DNA of 64,000 nt, taken from NCBI GenBank assembly GCA_002686265.1, contig NZBA01000054.1, positions 34,295 through 98,294 of the forward strand, given 5' to 3'. The notes below the pieces were generated by a model. That model saw nothing but the letters and a program-made list of their open reading frames with translations, was not told where the DNA came from and made no database searches. Source of the DNA: Planctomycetota bacterium. Lineage in GTDB: Bacteria > Planctomycetota > UBA1135 > GCA-002686595. Numbering within the stretch: the stretch's first letter is position 1; every line of letters starts with the position of its first letter. Shown here piece after piece: positions 43,312 through 51,724 of the stretch. The position numbers and the translations under genes are program-made.

Positions 43312-45858
43312 TCAGGGGCAGAAGCTCACGGCCATGCCGTTCGTGAGACCCACGCCGAACCCATCGGCGTGCCCCGGATCACGGAACCAGCCCTGGTAGT
43401 AGCGCGACTCCCCCACCATCGAGCTGTCGATGGGGATGGAGTAAGTCGCGGCGCCGTTGGAGTCCATCATCTGGACCGGCAGGCGCACGATTGGACCGGC
43501 GACCCAGCGCGTGCCGCCCATGAACGGCAGCTCCGTCGCCGCGGAACCGAAGAAGGCGATCCCCGGTTGCCCGGGCCGGGCCAGGGAGATCACGAGGTCG
43601 AGATCGTCGGCCGCGGCACTGGGCGTGCCCGAGTAGTACATCACGGGCACCTCGTCCAGGGAGGTCACCTTGCCGATCCCGTAGGGGTTCGGGCTCGGGC
43701 AGGAGGCGACGTTGGTCGCCTCGGGCGTGGGCTCGTTGAAGAACGTCCAGCTGTCGGCCCCGTCACCGTCGCGGCCCTCGCTCACGTCGGTGGTCTGGCC
43801 GCCGAACACGTAGGTGTCGATCGCCGAGTTGCCCGTGGCGTCGGGGCCGAATACTCCGATCTCCTCCCCGGAAGCGCCGAGCTTGAAGTTCGTGTGCAAG
43901 GGGCCGTCTCCCGTGTCGTCGTCGCACCACAAGAGCAGGTAGCCGCCCGCGGGGATGGAGACCGCGGGGAAGGCCCACTGCGTGGGATCGGCGAGATCGT
44001 CGGTCATGTAGTAGCCGGTGAGGTCCACGTCGCTCGCGCCCGGGTTGTAGAGCTCGACCCAGTCCTCGGGCTCCCCGGTCTCGTCGGGCAGACCATTCTC
44101 GTTACTGGCGAGGAACTCGTTGATCACGACATCCCCGCTGCCGACCGCCGCCTGATTGGTCGCCTCGGGTGTCGGGACGAGCTGGCTGGTCCAAGCGTCG
44201 GCGCCGTCGGGCAAGCGCCCGAAGGCCTCGTCGTCGTCGAGGTCGTGGAAGGTCGTCACGTCGACCGGGTTCCCGCCCTGCATGAGGTAGACGGTCTCAC
44301 CGCCAGCGCTCAGCTTGAAGGGAGCGTGCTGGTCGCCCTGCGAGGGCTCATCGTCCGCCCAGACGAGGAAGTACTCACCGGGGTTGAGGGTGACGGAGGG
44401 GAAGACGTAGGCCGTCGGATCGGCCGGATCGTCCGTCAGGGAGAGGGTGTCGAGGGCGACCGCTGCCGTGCCGACGTTCGCGATCTCGACCCAGTCGTCG
44501 AACTCACCGAACTCGTCGGAGGCGGTGGTGTCGTTGGCCGCCATCAGCTCGTTGATCACGATCCCCTCCGGCGGCGCCCAGTTGCCCAGGACGTTGGAGA
44601 GGTGGTCGTGGCGGGTGCGAATGAACGGATCCAAGGCGGGCGAGGCTCCCCCCGGTCCGCCGCCGATGTTCAGGGTCATCGCATCCTCGAACTGCTGGTC
44701 GGTGTACATCTTCTTCGTGTCCGAGTAGACGTACGGCCGCACCATGTCGCGGATCTCCTCCATGCGCGCGAGGAGGGTGTCCGGATCGGCGCCGCCCGCC
44801 ATCAGGCGCCGGATGTGCCCGGCGAACAGCTCCTGATACTCGGGAACACCCCAGGTCTTGAAGCACAGGGGGCGCGCCTGCGGAGGCCCGCCGCTCCAGA
44901 TCGGGGGCAAGGTCATCAGCTGGGGAATGGACATCCCCATCGAGAAGCAGCCCCACGCCTCGTTGGCGTCCCAGGGCATGAACACGAAGCGGTCGTCGCT
45001 GTCGCGGTGGTAGAAGTAGTAGTTGTGACCGCTGCCGCTGTAGCTGTCGAGGTTCACCGTCAGCGAGTTCAGAGCCAGCATCGCCATGGCGCTGTTCACG
45101 TCGAACAGGGGCTGCACGACATCGGGGATGTCGGGTTGCGCCGTGTTCGCGAGGCCATCGACGAGCTCCACTAGCGCGGACCAGTCGTTGGTGGTCTCGT
45201 TCGTCTTCAGCTCGTAGTCGTTGTAGTAATCGGACTCGTCGGGTCCGCGATACTCGAGGGTCCCGTGCGGATCACCCTTCCAGAGGTTGCCCTCCTCGCC
45301 CGAGCCGAAGCGACTCTCGATGAACTCCTGATCGACTTGCTCGACGGTGAAGTACAAGCCCCAGTAGACACCGTTGATGAACAGCGCCGCGTAGTTCGTG
45401 CGTGCCGCCGGCAGGCCAGCCTCGGCGGCGAGATCGTAGTAGCAGGTCTCGCGCGTGAAGCTGGGGTCCTTGAAGCCATTGCTCAGGTTCAGCTTGTCGA
45501 TCCCGAAGATACCCAGGCCGTCCACGAACTCGTCGAACTTGAGCTTGAAGGGCTTCTTGTCACCGGGGTAGCCCCAGTAACTGCTGTTGCCCTTGAAGCG
45601 CACGCCGATCTGATCGAAGTGGACGTCCTTCCAGTGGAACTCCCCCTCCAGGTAGGGCTGGTCGGGATCGTTCTCGAAGTTCTCGACGAGCAGGTCCCAC
45701 CAATCGGGCTGGTGGAACACGAGGTGGATGGTGTGGACCTCGTCGCCGTCGAAGAGCGGGTGCGCCTGGGGTTCGAACTGGGCGGTGGCGGAGGGGGTGC
45801 CGGCGAGGATCGCGAGCAGAACGCCCGCGGCGGTGACAGTGTGATTGCGTCTCATCAT
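43312..45858 (-). CDS. Exported CotH-kinase protein with two lamin-tail domains and QGWFRDP C-terminal module
   Basis: This 848-residue protein has a signal peptide (VTAAGVLLAILAGTPSATAQ) and a CotH domain (about 30-430: GVRFKGNSSYWGYPGDKKPF, LNLSNGFKDPSFTRE, LFINGVYWGLYFTVEQVD, FMPWDANEAWG), the atypical protein-kinase fold named for spore coat CotH. Two lamin-tail domains follow (GIVINELMAANDTT with DDWVEIAN; DVVINEFLASNENG with EDWVELYN). The C-terminal module contains SAAADDLDLVISLA and ends in YYQGWFRDPGH and GLTNGMAVSF, matching the cupredoxin protein at 30762-31595. CotH proteins can phosphorylate secreted proteins. Either of two adjacent ATGs (45858, 45855) may start it. The nucleotide-binding residues were not verified individually. 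Confidence 0.9.
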   Translation of the reverse strand: MMRRNHTVTAAGVLLAILAGTPSATAQFEPQAHPLFDGDEVHTIHLVFHQPDWWDLLVENFENDPDQPYLEGEFHWKDVHFDQIGVRFKGNSSYWGYPGDKKPFKLKFDEFVDGLGIFGIDKLNLSNGFKDPSFTRETCYYDLAAEAGLPAARTNYAALFINGVYWGLYFTVEQVDQEFIESRFGSGEEGNLWKGDPHGTLEYRGPDESDYYNDYELKTNETTNDWSALVELVDGLANTAQPDIPDVVQPLFDVNSAMAMLALNSLTVNLDSYSGSGHNYYFYHRDSDDRFVFMPWDANEAWGCFSMGMSIPQLMTLPPIWSGGPPQARPLCFKTWGVPEYQELFAGHIRRLMAGGADPDTLLARMEEIRDMVRPYVYSDTKKMYTDQQFEDAMTLNIGGGPGGASPALDPFIRTRHDHLSNVLGNWAPPEGIVINELMAANDTTASDEFGEFDDWVEIANVGTAAVALDTLSLTDDPADPTAYVFPSVTLNPGEYFLVWADDEPSQGDQHAPFKLSAGGETVYLMQGGNPVDVTTFHDLDDDEAFGRLPDGADAWTSQLVPTPEATNQAAVGSGDVVINEFLASNENGLPDETGEPEDWVELYNPGASDVDLTGYYMTDDLADPTQWAFPAVSIPAGGYLLLWCDDDTGDGPLHTNFKLGASGEEIGVFGPDATGNSAIDTYVFGGQTTDVSEGRDGDGADSWTFFNEPTPEATNVASCPSPNPYGIGKVTSLDEVPVMYYSGTPSAAADDLDLVISLARPGQPGIAFFGSAATELPFMGGTRWVAGPIVRLPVQMMDSNGAATYSIPIDSSMVGESRYYQGWFRDPGHADGFGVGLTNGMAVSFCP

Positions 45859-46057
45859 CTCGAATGGTGGACCTGAATTGTGGTGAAGCGGTCGGAATGG
45901 AAGTGTCGGCGAGTGGGTAGACCCGGTGGAAGCGAGAGGGCACTGAGCCGGCGGATGACCCAGATCACGATTGGATTCTCGCACACCCCTCTCAGCGCGG
46001 GCTTCCGGCAAGCAACACCCCGCCACTCTGTTGGGTTCGCGGGGAGGACGGGAAAAC

Positions 46058-46086
46058 CGCGCTGGGAGGAGTGAGGCTCCAGCGCG
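46058..46086. repeat. Hairpin, 8-bp arms
   Basis: CGCGCTGG and CCAGCGCG form perfect 8-bp arms around a 13-base loop. It lies between the tRNA terminator hairpin and the CotH gene. It may be a second terminator stem or an operator. Confidence 0.4.
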
Positions 46087-46124
46087 CAGCCGCCCAAGGC
46101 GAGCCTCCGTGGTCTTCCCGCTCC

Positions 46125-46168
46125 CCGGCCGCGCCCGCTTCCCTGATCAGGGAAGCGGGCGCGGCCGG
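46125..46168 (-). terminator. 44-bp perfect palindrome downstream of tRNA-Thr
   Basis: Two 22-bp arms centred on TGATCA (46144-46149) are perfectly complementary with no spacer. It lies 77 bp beyond the 3' end of the minus-strand tRNA, so it could end the HEAT-tRNA transcript. Such a long, loop-free palindrome is unusual for an ordinary terminator. It could also be a dimeric protein-binding site. Confidence 0.55.
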
Positions 46169-46244
46169 CGTGAGGTGTGCGGTACCTCGCCGCCGGGGGA
46201 GTCGCCGTCGGGGGAGTGATGAACGGTGTGCGACACCGTATGGC

Positions 46245-46319
46245 TGGAGCCAGATATCGGATTCGAACCGATGACCCCTGCTTTACGAAAGTAGCGCTCT
46301 ACCACTGAGCTAATCTGGC
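46245..46319 (-). tRNA. tRNA-Thr (anticodon CGU), CCA encoded
   Basis: The minus strand folds as a 75-nt cloverleaf. Acceptor arms are GCCAGAT / ATCTGGC, the D-arm GCTC / GAGC, the anticodon loop TTCGTAA with anticodon CGT, and the T-arm ATCGG-TTCGAAT-CCGAT, followed by discriminator T and an encoded CCA. The anticodon stem CTACT / AGCAG has one A-C mismatch in the middle. It lies 44 bp downstream of the HEAT/receiver gene on the same strand, so it may be processed from that transcript. A near-copy of its first 16 bases lies immediately upstream. Confidence 0.95.
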
Positions 46320-46336
46320 ACTGAGCTGATCCGGCA
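46305..46336 (-). repeat. 16-bp tandem duplication of the tRNA-Thr 5' end
   Basis: The 16 bases at 46321-46336 repeat those at 46305-46320 with two changes (14/16 identical). On the minus strand, TGCCGGATCAGCTCAG precedes TGCCAGATTAGCTCAG. The second unit is the true 5' end of the tRNA; the first is a truncated extra copy. Confidence 0.7.
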
Positions 46337-46363
46337 CCGAACGTCACTTGCCGGGGGACGTTC

Positions 46364-48457
46364 CTACTGGCTGACGTTGACGCGCGTGCCGTGGGTGAAA
46401 CCGGCGCGCTGTGAGGCGTCCATCCCCAGGCGTCCGAGGGCGCGCGAGGCGGCCATGCGCACGGCGAGGGACGCGTCGGAGTCCAAGACTCCGGCCAGCA
46501 CGGCGAGGATGTCGGCGTTGGCGGAAAGCCGCTCACGGCCCGCGATACCGGCCAAGGCGTCGGCAGCGGCAGTGCGCGCACCGTCAGAGCGCCCCGAGTC
46601 ACCGAGGACCGCGAGCAGGGCCGGGATCTGGGCGGCCCGACCGCCGGCGGACAGAGCTCGCATGGCCGGGATGGTGACGCTGTCGGGGCGCGCGGCGAGG
46701 GTCGAGGCCAACCCATCCACCGCCGGAGAGATGTCTCCGCCCCCGGCACCGTAGGCCAAGGCGGCGAGGGTCGTGGCGGCGCGCGCTGCGAGGTCGTTGG
46801 CCTGGTCGCGGTCGTGGCCCAGGCCGGCGCTCATGCCCTCCTCGACGGCGGCGACACCGTCGGGGCCGGAGATCGTCGCGGCGACGCCGTCGTACATGTC
46901 GCCCGCCTGCGCATCGCCCGAGATCATGAACACGGGCACCGACGCCGTGCGCTCGTTGCCGCGCACGCTATCGAGGACCTGGGCCGCGGTGAGGTCGTCG
47001 AGCTGGTCGGCGACCAGGATCGCGTCCACGCCGGGGACACGGTGTAGGAGGGCCAGGCCCTTGGCGCCCGAGTTCCAGTGGGTGGCGATCATACCGCTCC
47101 CGGAGAGGGCATCCGTGAGAGCCGCGCCACGCTCGGCGTCGGAGTCTATGACGACGGCCATGCGAAGCACCTCGAGGCCCGCCGCCCGGCCGAGACCGGC
47201 GGTGGTGGCCGACGAAGCTCCACGGCCGTTGTTGAAGGCGATGTTGCCCAAGGCGAGTGCGGCTTCCGCGGCCAGGCCGCCATCGGCGCTGCCCAGGGCG
47301 ACGCCCAGCCCGGAGGTGGGCTCGGGGGCCAGCTCGCCCAGCACGCGGCAGAGCTCGATGCCGGTCTGCACGTCACCGCTCTCGGCGCTCCAGCTCAGGG
47401 CCAGATCCAAGGCCGAGACGCCCGCCGTGTTGACCGCGATGGCCGCCTCGGCCAGCTGGTCCTCGACGCCCTCACCGTCCATGCCCGCCTCCATCCGCGC
47501 CGCCATCTCGGCCTGCTGGGAGACGTAGGCCCGCGCCAGGCCGGCGCGCGCGGCGATACTGCCGGGATCGACGCCCAGGGCGTCGTAGTAGGCGCCCTTG
47601 GCCAGCTCGTCGGCGTAGAGGGCGCGCGGGACGGGAGCGGCGGTGAGGCCGTCATCGCCCCAGCTCCAGACCACGTCGCTGTGGAAGTGCGCGCGCAGGA
47701 CGTTTCCACGGCCGTGGTGGTAGTCGTCCCCGAGCTGCTCGAACAGCGGCAGGGGGTCCCCGCTCGAGCCGCACTTGATGGCCGCGGCCTTGGCGGCCAT
47801 CTCCACGCCGGGATCCTCGTCGTTGAGGGCGACCCAAGTCAGGGCCGCGGCGGCGCGCGGGTCTGCGATGTAGCCCAGGGTCAGGGCCACGTTGCGCCTC
47901 AGGAAGGCGTCGTCGCTACCGAGGGCGGCGACCAGGGGCAGGACGACGTCCGAGTCCATCTCGGTCAGCGAGTGCATCATCACCACACGGCGCTCCTCGT
48001 CGTCGGGGTCGCCGAGAGAGAAGAGCATGTGCGGGACCGCGTACTCGCCGAAGTTCGCGCCCAGCTCGCGCACGGCACGCTTGCGATCGACGACGTCGTT
48101 GTCGGGGGTCACGCGCCGCAGCAGGTCGCGGATCCCCTCTTCGTCGTTCCGGCGCTCGCTGCGCGCCAGCTCGCTCAGGCTCATGACGCGCTTGGCGAAG
48201 AGCTCGAACTGCCCGCCCTTGACCAGCATGGTCAGCCACAGGTCCTCGTCGGTCGACTTCCACATCTCGTAGGCCGACTCGTGATCCGGCTCAGCGGCCA
48301 GGACCTGGGTGAAGCGCTCGAGGGCCTGCTCGTCCTCGCCCTGGCGCAGGAGCTCGACTCCCTCGGCGAAGAGGGCGTCGGCATCCTGGCTGGAGGCCGG
48401 CAGAGTGATGCTCGCGAGGGCGAGACCGAGACCGAGGGCGCGGCAGAAGCCGATCAT
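46364..48457 (-). CDS. Exported TPR/HEAT-repeat protein with embedded pseudo-receiver domain
   Basis: This 697-residue protein has a signal peptide (MIGFCRALGLGLALASITLP), a TPR-like segment (DADALFAEGVELLRQGEDEQ, residues 25-60) and HEAT repeats (about 120-230 and 385-415). A CheY-like segment spans about 430-542: LRMAVVIDSDAERGAALTDA, then GVDAILVADQLDD, VPVFMISGDAQ, GVAATISGPDG. More HEAT repeats run to the C terminus. In the receiver-like part the acidic pair region (D438, D440) and a possible Asp484 remain, but the conserved Lys before Pro is missing. A signalling fold on the outside of the membrane would not be phosphorylated by a cytoplasmic kinase, so it is probably a binding module. 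ATG 48457 gives the signal peptide. tRNA-Thr follows 44 bp downstream. Confidence 0.75.
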   Translation of the reverse strand: MIGFCRALGLGLALASITLPASSQDADALFAEGVELLRQGEDEQALERFTQVLAAEPDHESAYEMWKSTDEDLWLTMLVKGGQFELFAKRVMSLSELARSERRNDEEGIRDLLRRVTPDNDVVDRKRAVRELGANFGEYAVPHMLFSLGDPDDEERRVVMMHSLTEMDSDVVLPLVAALGSDDAFLRRNVALTLGYIADPRAAAALTWVALNDEDPGVEMAAKAAAIKCGSSGDPLPLFEQLGDDYHHGRGNVLRAHFHSDVVWSWGDDGLTAAPVPRALYADELAKGAYYDALGVDPGSIAARAGLARAYVSQQAEMAARMEAGMDGEGVEDQLAEAAIAVNTAGVSALDLALSWSAESGDVQTGIELCRVLGELAPEPTSGLGVALGSADGGLAAEAALALGNIAFNNGRGASSATTAGLGRAAGLEVLRMAVVIDSDAERGAALTDALSGSGMIATHWNSGAKGLALLHRVPGVDAILVADQLDDLTAAQVLDSVRGNERTASVPVFMISGDAQAGDMYDGVAATISGPDGVAAVEEGMSAGLGHDRDQANDLAARAATTLAALAYGAGGGDISPAVDGLASTLAARPDSVTIPAMRALSAGGRAAQIPALLAVLGDSGRSDGARTAAADALAGIAGRERLSANADILAVLAGVLDSDASLAVRMAASRALGRLGMDASQRAGFTHGTRVNVSQ

Positions 48458-48693
48458 GGGGGTTTCCTTTTGAGACGCCTTGCTGGCGATGCTGGGGAGC
48501 TCGTCGGGGCCGGGGCCGCGGGGAGCCGGGGCTCGCCGCGGGGGGCTCGCCGCGGGGGGGCGCCGTGGACCCGAAGAGAAGGCCAAAGAGAAGGGTCGCG
48601 GGATGATAACGGAGGGGCGTAGAGGGTCAAGAACCGAGGCCCACCGACCCGTCGAGCGCGATCGCAGTCCTCTACCCCGCCCGGCCCCCCCGG

Positions 48694-49878
48694 CTACCGA
48701 GCCGGCGGGCTGATCTTGCCCAGCACGCGGCCCTCCTCGGCCCCGGTGGCGGTTGTGCGGGTCACTCCCTCCCCCAAGAGGCAGCGCGCCGCCAGGGTGG
48801 CGAAAACCAGGGCCTCGCGGGCGTCAGGGTCGATTCCCACCGCCGCCGTGGTCTCCAGGGGGCTTCCGAGGCGCCGCTCGAGCGCCGCCCTCAGAGCGCG
48901 GTTGTGGACGCCGCCACCGGCCAGCAGCAGGCGCCCGGGAGGCTCGGGGAGCCTGGTCAGGGAGTCCCCGACGGCCTCCGCGACGATCTCGACGGCGCTG
49001 GCGAGGAAGTCGGCCGGATCCCCGTCCGGGCGCCACGGCCCGTCTGCCGCCGCGCGCTCGCAGATCTCGTCCAGCCAGGCCTCGCCGAAGGTGTCGCGGC
49101 CGGTGCTCTTGGGGGGCGCGCGGTCGAAGAAGGGGTGGGCGAGGCAGGCACGCACGAAGGCCTCGTCGGGGCGGCCGGCCGCCGCGCAGGCACCGTCGCG
49201 GTCGAGGGGCGCGTCGAGCAGGCGCCGCGCGAGTCCGTCGAGCAGGCTGCCGGCGGGACCGGTGTCGAAGGAGAGGGTCTCGCCTCCGCGGTCGCCCAGC
49301 ACGGTCAGGTTCGCCATGCCCCCCAAATTGAGCACGCCGAGAGGGCGCGGCTCGCGGGCGAAAAGCAGGTCGTCGGCCAGGGCCGAGATGGGCGCGCCCT
49401 CTCCGCCACAGGCCATGTCGCGCTGGCGGAAGTCGCTGACGACGCAGCACCCCGCGGCCTCGGCCGCGAAGTCGCCGTCGCCGAGTTGCAGGGAGGCCGG
49501 GCCGTGATCCTCGCTGCCGTCGTGGTGGTATACGGTCAGACCGTGGCTGCCGACCAACTCGAGACGGAGCCCCGCCCGGCCGGCGACCTCGCGCGCCGCG
49601 GCGCCGAAAGCCCGCCCGAGGTCGCGTCCGAACAAGGCGAGCTCGCGCGCGCCGCCACAGCGCCCGTCGAGGGCGGCGCGCACGCGGGGTGCGAGGTCGC
49701 CAGGGAAGGGCAGGGTCTCGAAGCTCAGCGGAGCGCAGCGCCAGAGTCGGAAGCCGCGCTCCCCGCGTCGCACGGCGAAGCGCGCCAGACCCACGTCGAT
49801 GCCGTCGCCCGAGGTCCCCGACAGCACGCCGGCGACCACCGCACGGCCCGCCTCCAAGCTCCCGATCAGCTCCCGCAC
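48694..49878 (-). CDS. anmK: Anhydro-N-acetylmuramic acid kinase
   Basis: This 394-residue protein shows the AnmK signature throughout: AVVAGVLSGTSGDGIDVGLA at the N terminus, ELVGSHGLTVYHHDG, LQLGDGDFAAEAAGCCVVSD, VLNLGGMANLTVLG, LSFDTGPAGSLLDGLAR, GRDTFGEAWLDEI and LLLAGGGVHNRAL. AnmK cleaves and phosphorylates 1,6-anhydroMurNAc to MurNAc-6-phosphate, recycling murein turnover products such as those made by the lytic transglycosylase at 8375-9055. The start is a GTG at 49878; no better start is seen. Length is close to the family norm (about 370-390). A copy of the dispersed palindromic repeat lies just upstream in the divergent gap with the NtrC-type gene. Confidence 0.94.
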   Translation of the reverse strand: MRELIGSLEAGRAVVAGVLSGTSGDGIDVGLARFAVRRGERGFRLWRCAPLSFETLPFPGDLAPRVRAALDGRCGGARELALFGRDLGRAFGAAAREVAGRAGLRLELVGSHGLTVYHHDGSEDHGPASLQLGDGDFAAEAAGCCVVSDFRQRDMACGGEGAPISALADDLLFAREPRPLGVLNLGGMANLTVLGDRGGETLSFDTGPAGSLLDGLARRLLDAPLDRDGACAAAGRPDEAFVRACLAHPFFDRAPPKSTGRDTFGEAWLDEICERAAADGPWRPDGDPADFLASAVEIVAEAVGDSLTRLPEPPGRLLLAGGGVHNRALRAALERRLGSPLETTAAVGIDPDAREALVFATLAARCLLGEGVTRTTATGAEEGRVLGKISPPAR

Positions 49879-49888
49879 CGCCGCAGTC

Positions 49889-49947
49889 TAGCAGCCCGCC
49901 GGAGTGGGTCCGTAGGGTGACGAAGACCTGTTCGTCGAAGCGGGGGA
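49889..49947 (+). repeat. Dispersed palindromic repeat, copy D
   Basis: It opens with CTAGCAGCCCG and contains GACGAAGACCTGTTCGTC at 49920-49937, matching copy B in layout with scattered substitutions. It lies in the divergent region between anmK and the NtrC-type gene rather than at a stop codon. It is the most diverged copy. Confidence 0.5.
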
Positions 49948-50056
49948 ACACCACATGGAAGGTCAGCGCCGTTCCGGCGGCGGACACGGACGGATCCTCG
50001 ACGTGAACCGGAGTCCGCGAGCCACTGGGGGCTGGGACTCGGGTAGGCTCTGGCCC

Positions 50057-51469
50057 GTGAGCCGCGCCGAGACCGCACCGACCCCGATCCTGGTCGTCGA
50101 CGACGACGGGGACATCCGCGCGGCCCTCGAGATGCTCCTGCAGTACGAGGGCTTCGAGGTCTGGACCGCCCGCGACGGCCGGGAGGCCGTGGCGCGCTAC
50201 GCGCGCGAGGCGGGCGGCGGGCGGCGGGCGGCGGTCGTCCTCTCCGATCTGAAGATGCCCGGCATGGACGGGATGGAGCTGCTCGCGACCTTGCGCGCCG
50301 AGCCGGCCCCTCCCCCGGTCATCATGATCAGCGGGCACGGCGACGTCTCGACCGCCGTGGAGGCGATGCAGAACGGCGCGGCCAACTTCCTGGAGAAGCC
50401 CCTCGACGACAATCGCGTGCTGGTCACGATCCGCAAGGCGATTCGCGAACAGCACCTCGAGGAGGAGAACAGCGGCCTGCGTCGCCAGCTCACCGACCGC
50501 TGGACGATCGTGGGCGAGAGCGAGAGTACGGCGCGGCTGGTGCGCCAGATCGAGCAGGTCGCCCTCTCCGAGGCCGCGGTGTTGATCACCGGCGAGAACG
50601 GGACCGGCAAGGAGGTCGTGGCGCGCAACCTGCACCTGCGCGGCCCGCGCGCCGCCGAGAACTTCGTGACCGTCAACTGCGCGGCGATCCCCCACGAGCT
50701 GATCGAGTCCGAGCTGTTCGGCCACGAGAAAGGCAGTTTCACCGGCGCCCACGAGCGGCGCGTCGGCCACTTCGAGGCGGCTGACAAGGGGACCCTGTTC
50801 CTCGACGAGATCGGTGACATGCCGCTCGACGCCCAGGCCAAGGTCCTGCGGGCCCTGGAGAACCACGAGATCACGCGCGTCGGCGACAGCCGCACGATCC
50901 CGGTCGACATCCGGGTCATCGCCGCCACCAACGCCGACCTGGCCGAGGCGGTCGAGACCAAGGCCTTCCGCCGCGATCTCTTCTACCGGCTGAACGTCGT
51001 GCCCCTGCACGTTCCGCCGCTCACCGAGCGCAGGCGAGACATCGGGCCCCTCGCGCGCCACTTCCTCGATCAGATCGCGGAGCGCACCGGCTTCAGCCAG
51101 CGTGACCTCTCGGCCGAAGCCATCGAACGCCTCGAGAGTCTCGCCTACCCCGGCAACGTACGCCAGCTGCGGAACCTGCTGGAAGGGGCCAGCGTCTTCG
51201 CCACCGGCCCGGAGCTCGGCCTGGACGATCTGGACCAGATCCTTGCCGCCGGCCCGGGCACGGCTACCCCCGACGACGCCCACACCAAGGCGGGAGCGGA
51301 CCCCTTCGGCGCCCCGACCTTCGAGGAGTTCAAGGACGCCAGCGAAGCTCTGTTCTTCCGGCTCAAGCTCGACGAGAACGACGGCAACATCAAGCGCACG
51401 GCCGAGCGGTTGGGCATGCAACGCAGCCACCTGTACAAGAAGCTCGACCGCTACCACCTGCGGGGCTGA
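50057..51469 (+). CDS. NtrC-family sigma-54-dependent response regulator
   Basis: This 470-residue regulator starts at GTG 50057. The receiver domain (1-120) has the DDD acidic cluster near residues 15-17, phospho-acceptor D64 in VVLSDLKMPGMDG and Lys114 in FLEKPL. The AAA+ domain has Walker A GENGTGKE (179-186), the sigma-54 contact loop GSFTGA (226-231), and Walker B GTLFLDEIGD (245-254). A Fis-type helix-turn-helix ends the protein (NIKRTAERLGMQRSHLYKKL). It would activate sigma-54 promoters on phosphorylation. No histidine kinase is adjacent, so its partner lies elsewhere. Frame upstream of the GTG runs through the repeat-containing promoter region. Confidence 0.95.
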   Translation: MSRAETAPTPILVVDDDGDIRAALEMLLQYEGFEVWTARDGREAVARYAREAGGGRRAAVVLSDLKMPGMDGMELLATLRAEPAPPPVIMISGHGDVSTAVEAMQNGAANFLEKPLDDNRVLVTIRKAIREQHLEEENSGLRRQLTDRWTIVGESESTARLVRQIEQVALSEAAVLITGENGTGKEVVARNLHLRGPRAAENFVTVNCAAIPHELIESELFGHEKGSFTGAHERRVGHFEAADKGTLFLDEIGDMPLDAQAKVLRALENHEITRVGDSRTIPVDIRVIAATNADLAEAVETKAFRRDLFYRLNVVPLHVPPLTERRRDIGPLARHFLDQIAERTGFSQRDLSAEAIERLESLAYPGNVRQLRNLLEGASVFATGPELGLDDLDQILAAGPGTATPDDAHTKAGADPFGAPTFEEFKDASEALFFRLKLDENDGNIKRTAERLGMQRSHLYKKLDRYHLRG

Positions 51470-51650
51470 ACGGCGAGCGTGCACCGGGCTCGCGCACGCG
51501 CGGTCACTCCTCTCGGCGGACAGATCCGACCAGCGGATGCGGAGGGATGAGCCCGGCCCATCGAGCCCCGGGGGCGAGATCCGCGAGACGACCTCTGGAG
51601 GATGAGCCCGACGGGATGATCGACGGGCGGCTCGATCGGCGCCACGACCC

Positions 51651-51724
51651 GAAGTCGCCCTCGCCCTCCTCGCAGCGACGAAGAGGTCTTCGTCTCGCTC
51701 GGCCCCTCTCCAACGGGCTGCTAG
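51651..51724 (-). repeat. Dispersed palindromic repeat, copy B
   Basis: Read on the minus strand it begins CTAGCAGCCCGTTG, overlapping the stop codon of the LysM gene. It continues to a perfect hairpin GACGAAGACCTCTTCGTC (8-bp arms) and GCTGCGAGGAGGGCG, ending near GACTTC. It lies at the 3' ends of two convergent genes and could act as a terminator. Confidence 0.65.

Larger units (their letters stand above)
45859..46244. other. Non-coding stretch upstream of the CotH gene
   Basis: These 386 bp between the CotH gene start and the tRNA gene hold no convincing reading frame. They contain two inverted repeats (46058-46086 and 46125-46168, listed separately). The first roughly 200 bp should hold the CotH promoter, but no clear -35/-10 pair was recognised. 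Confidence 0.6.
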
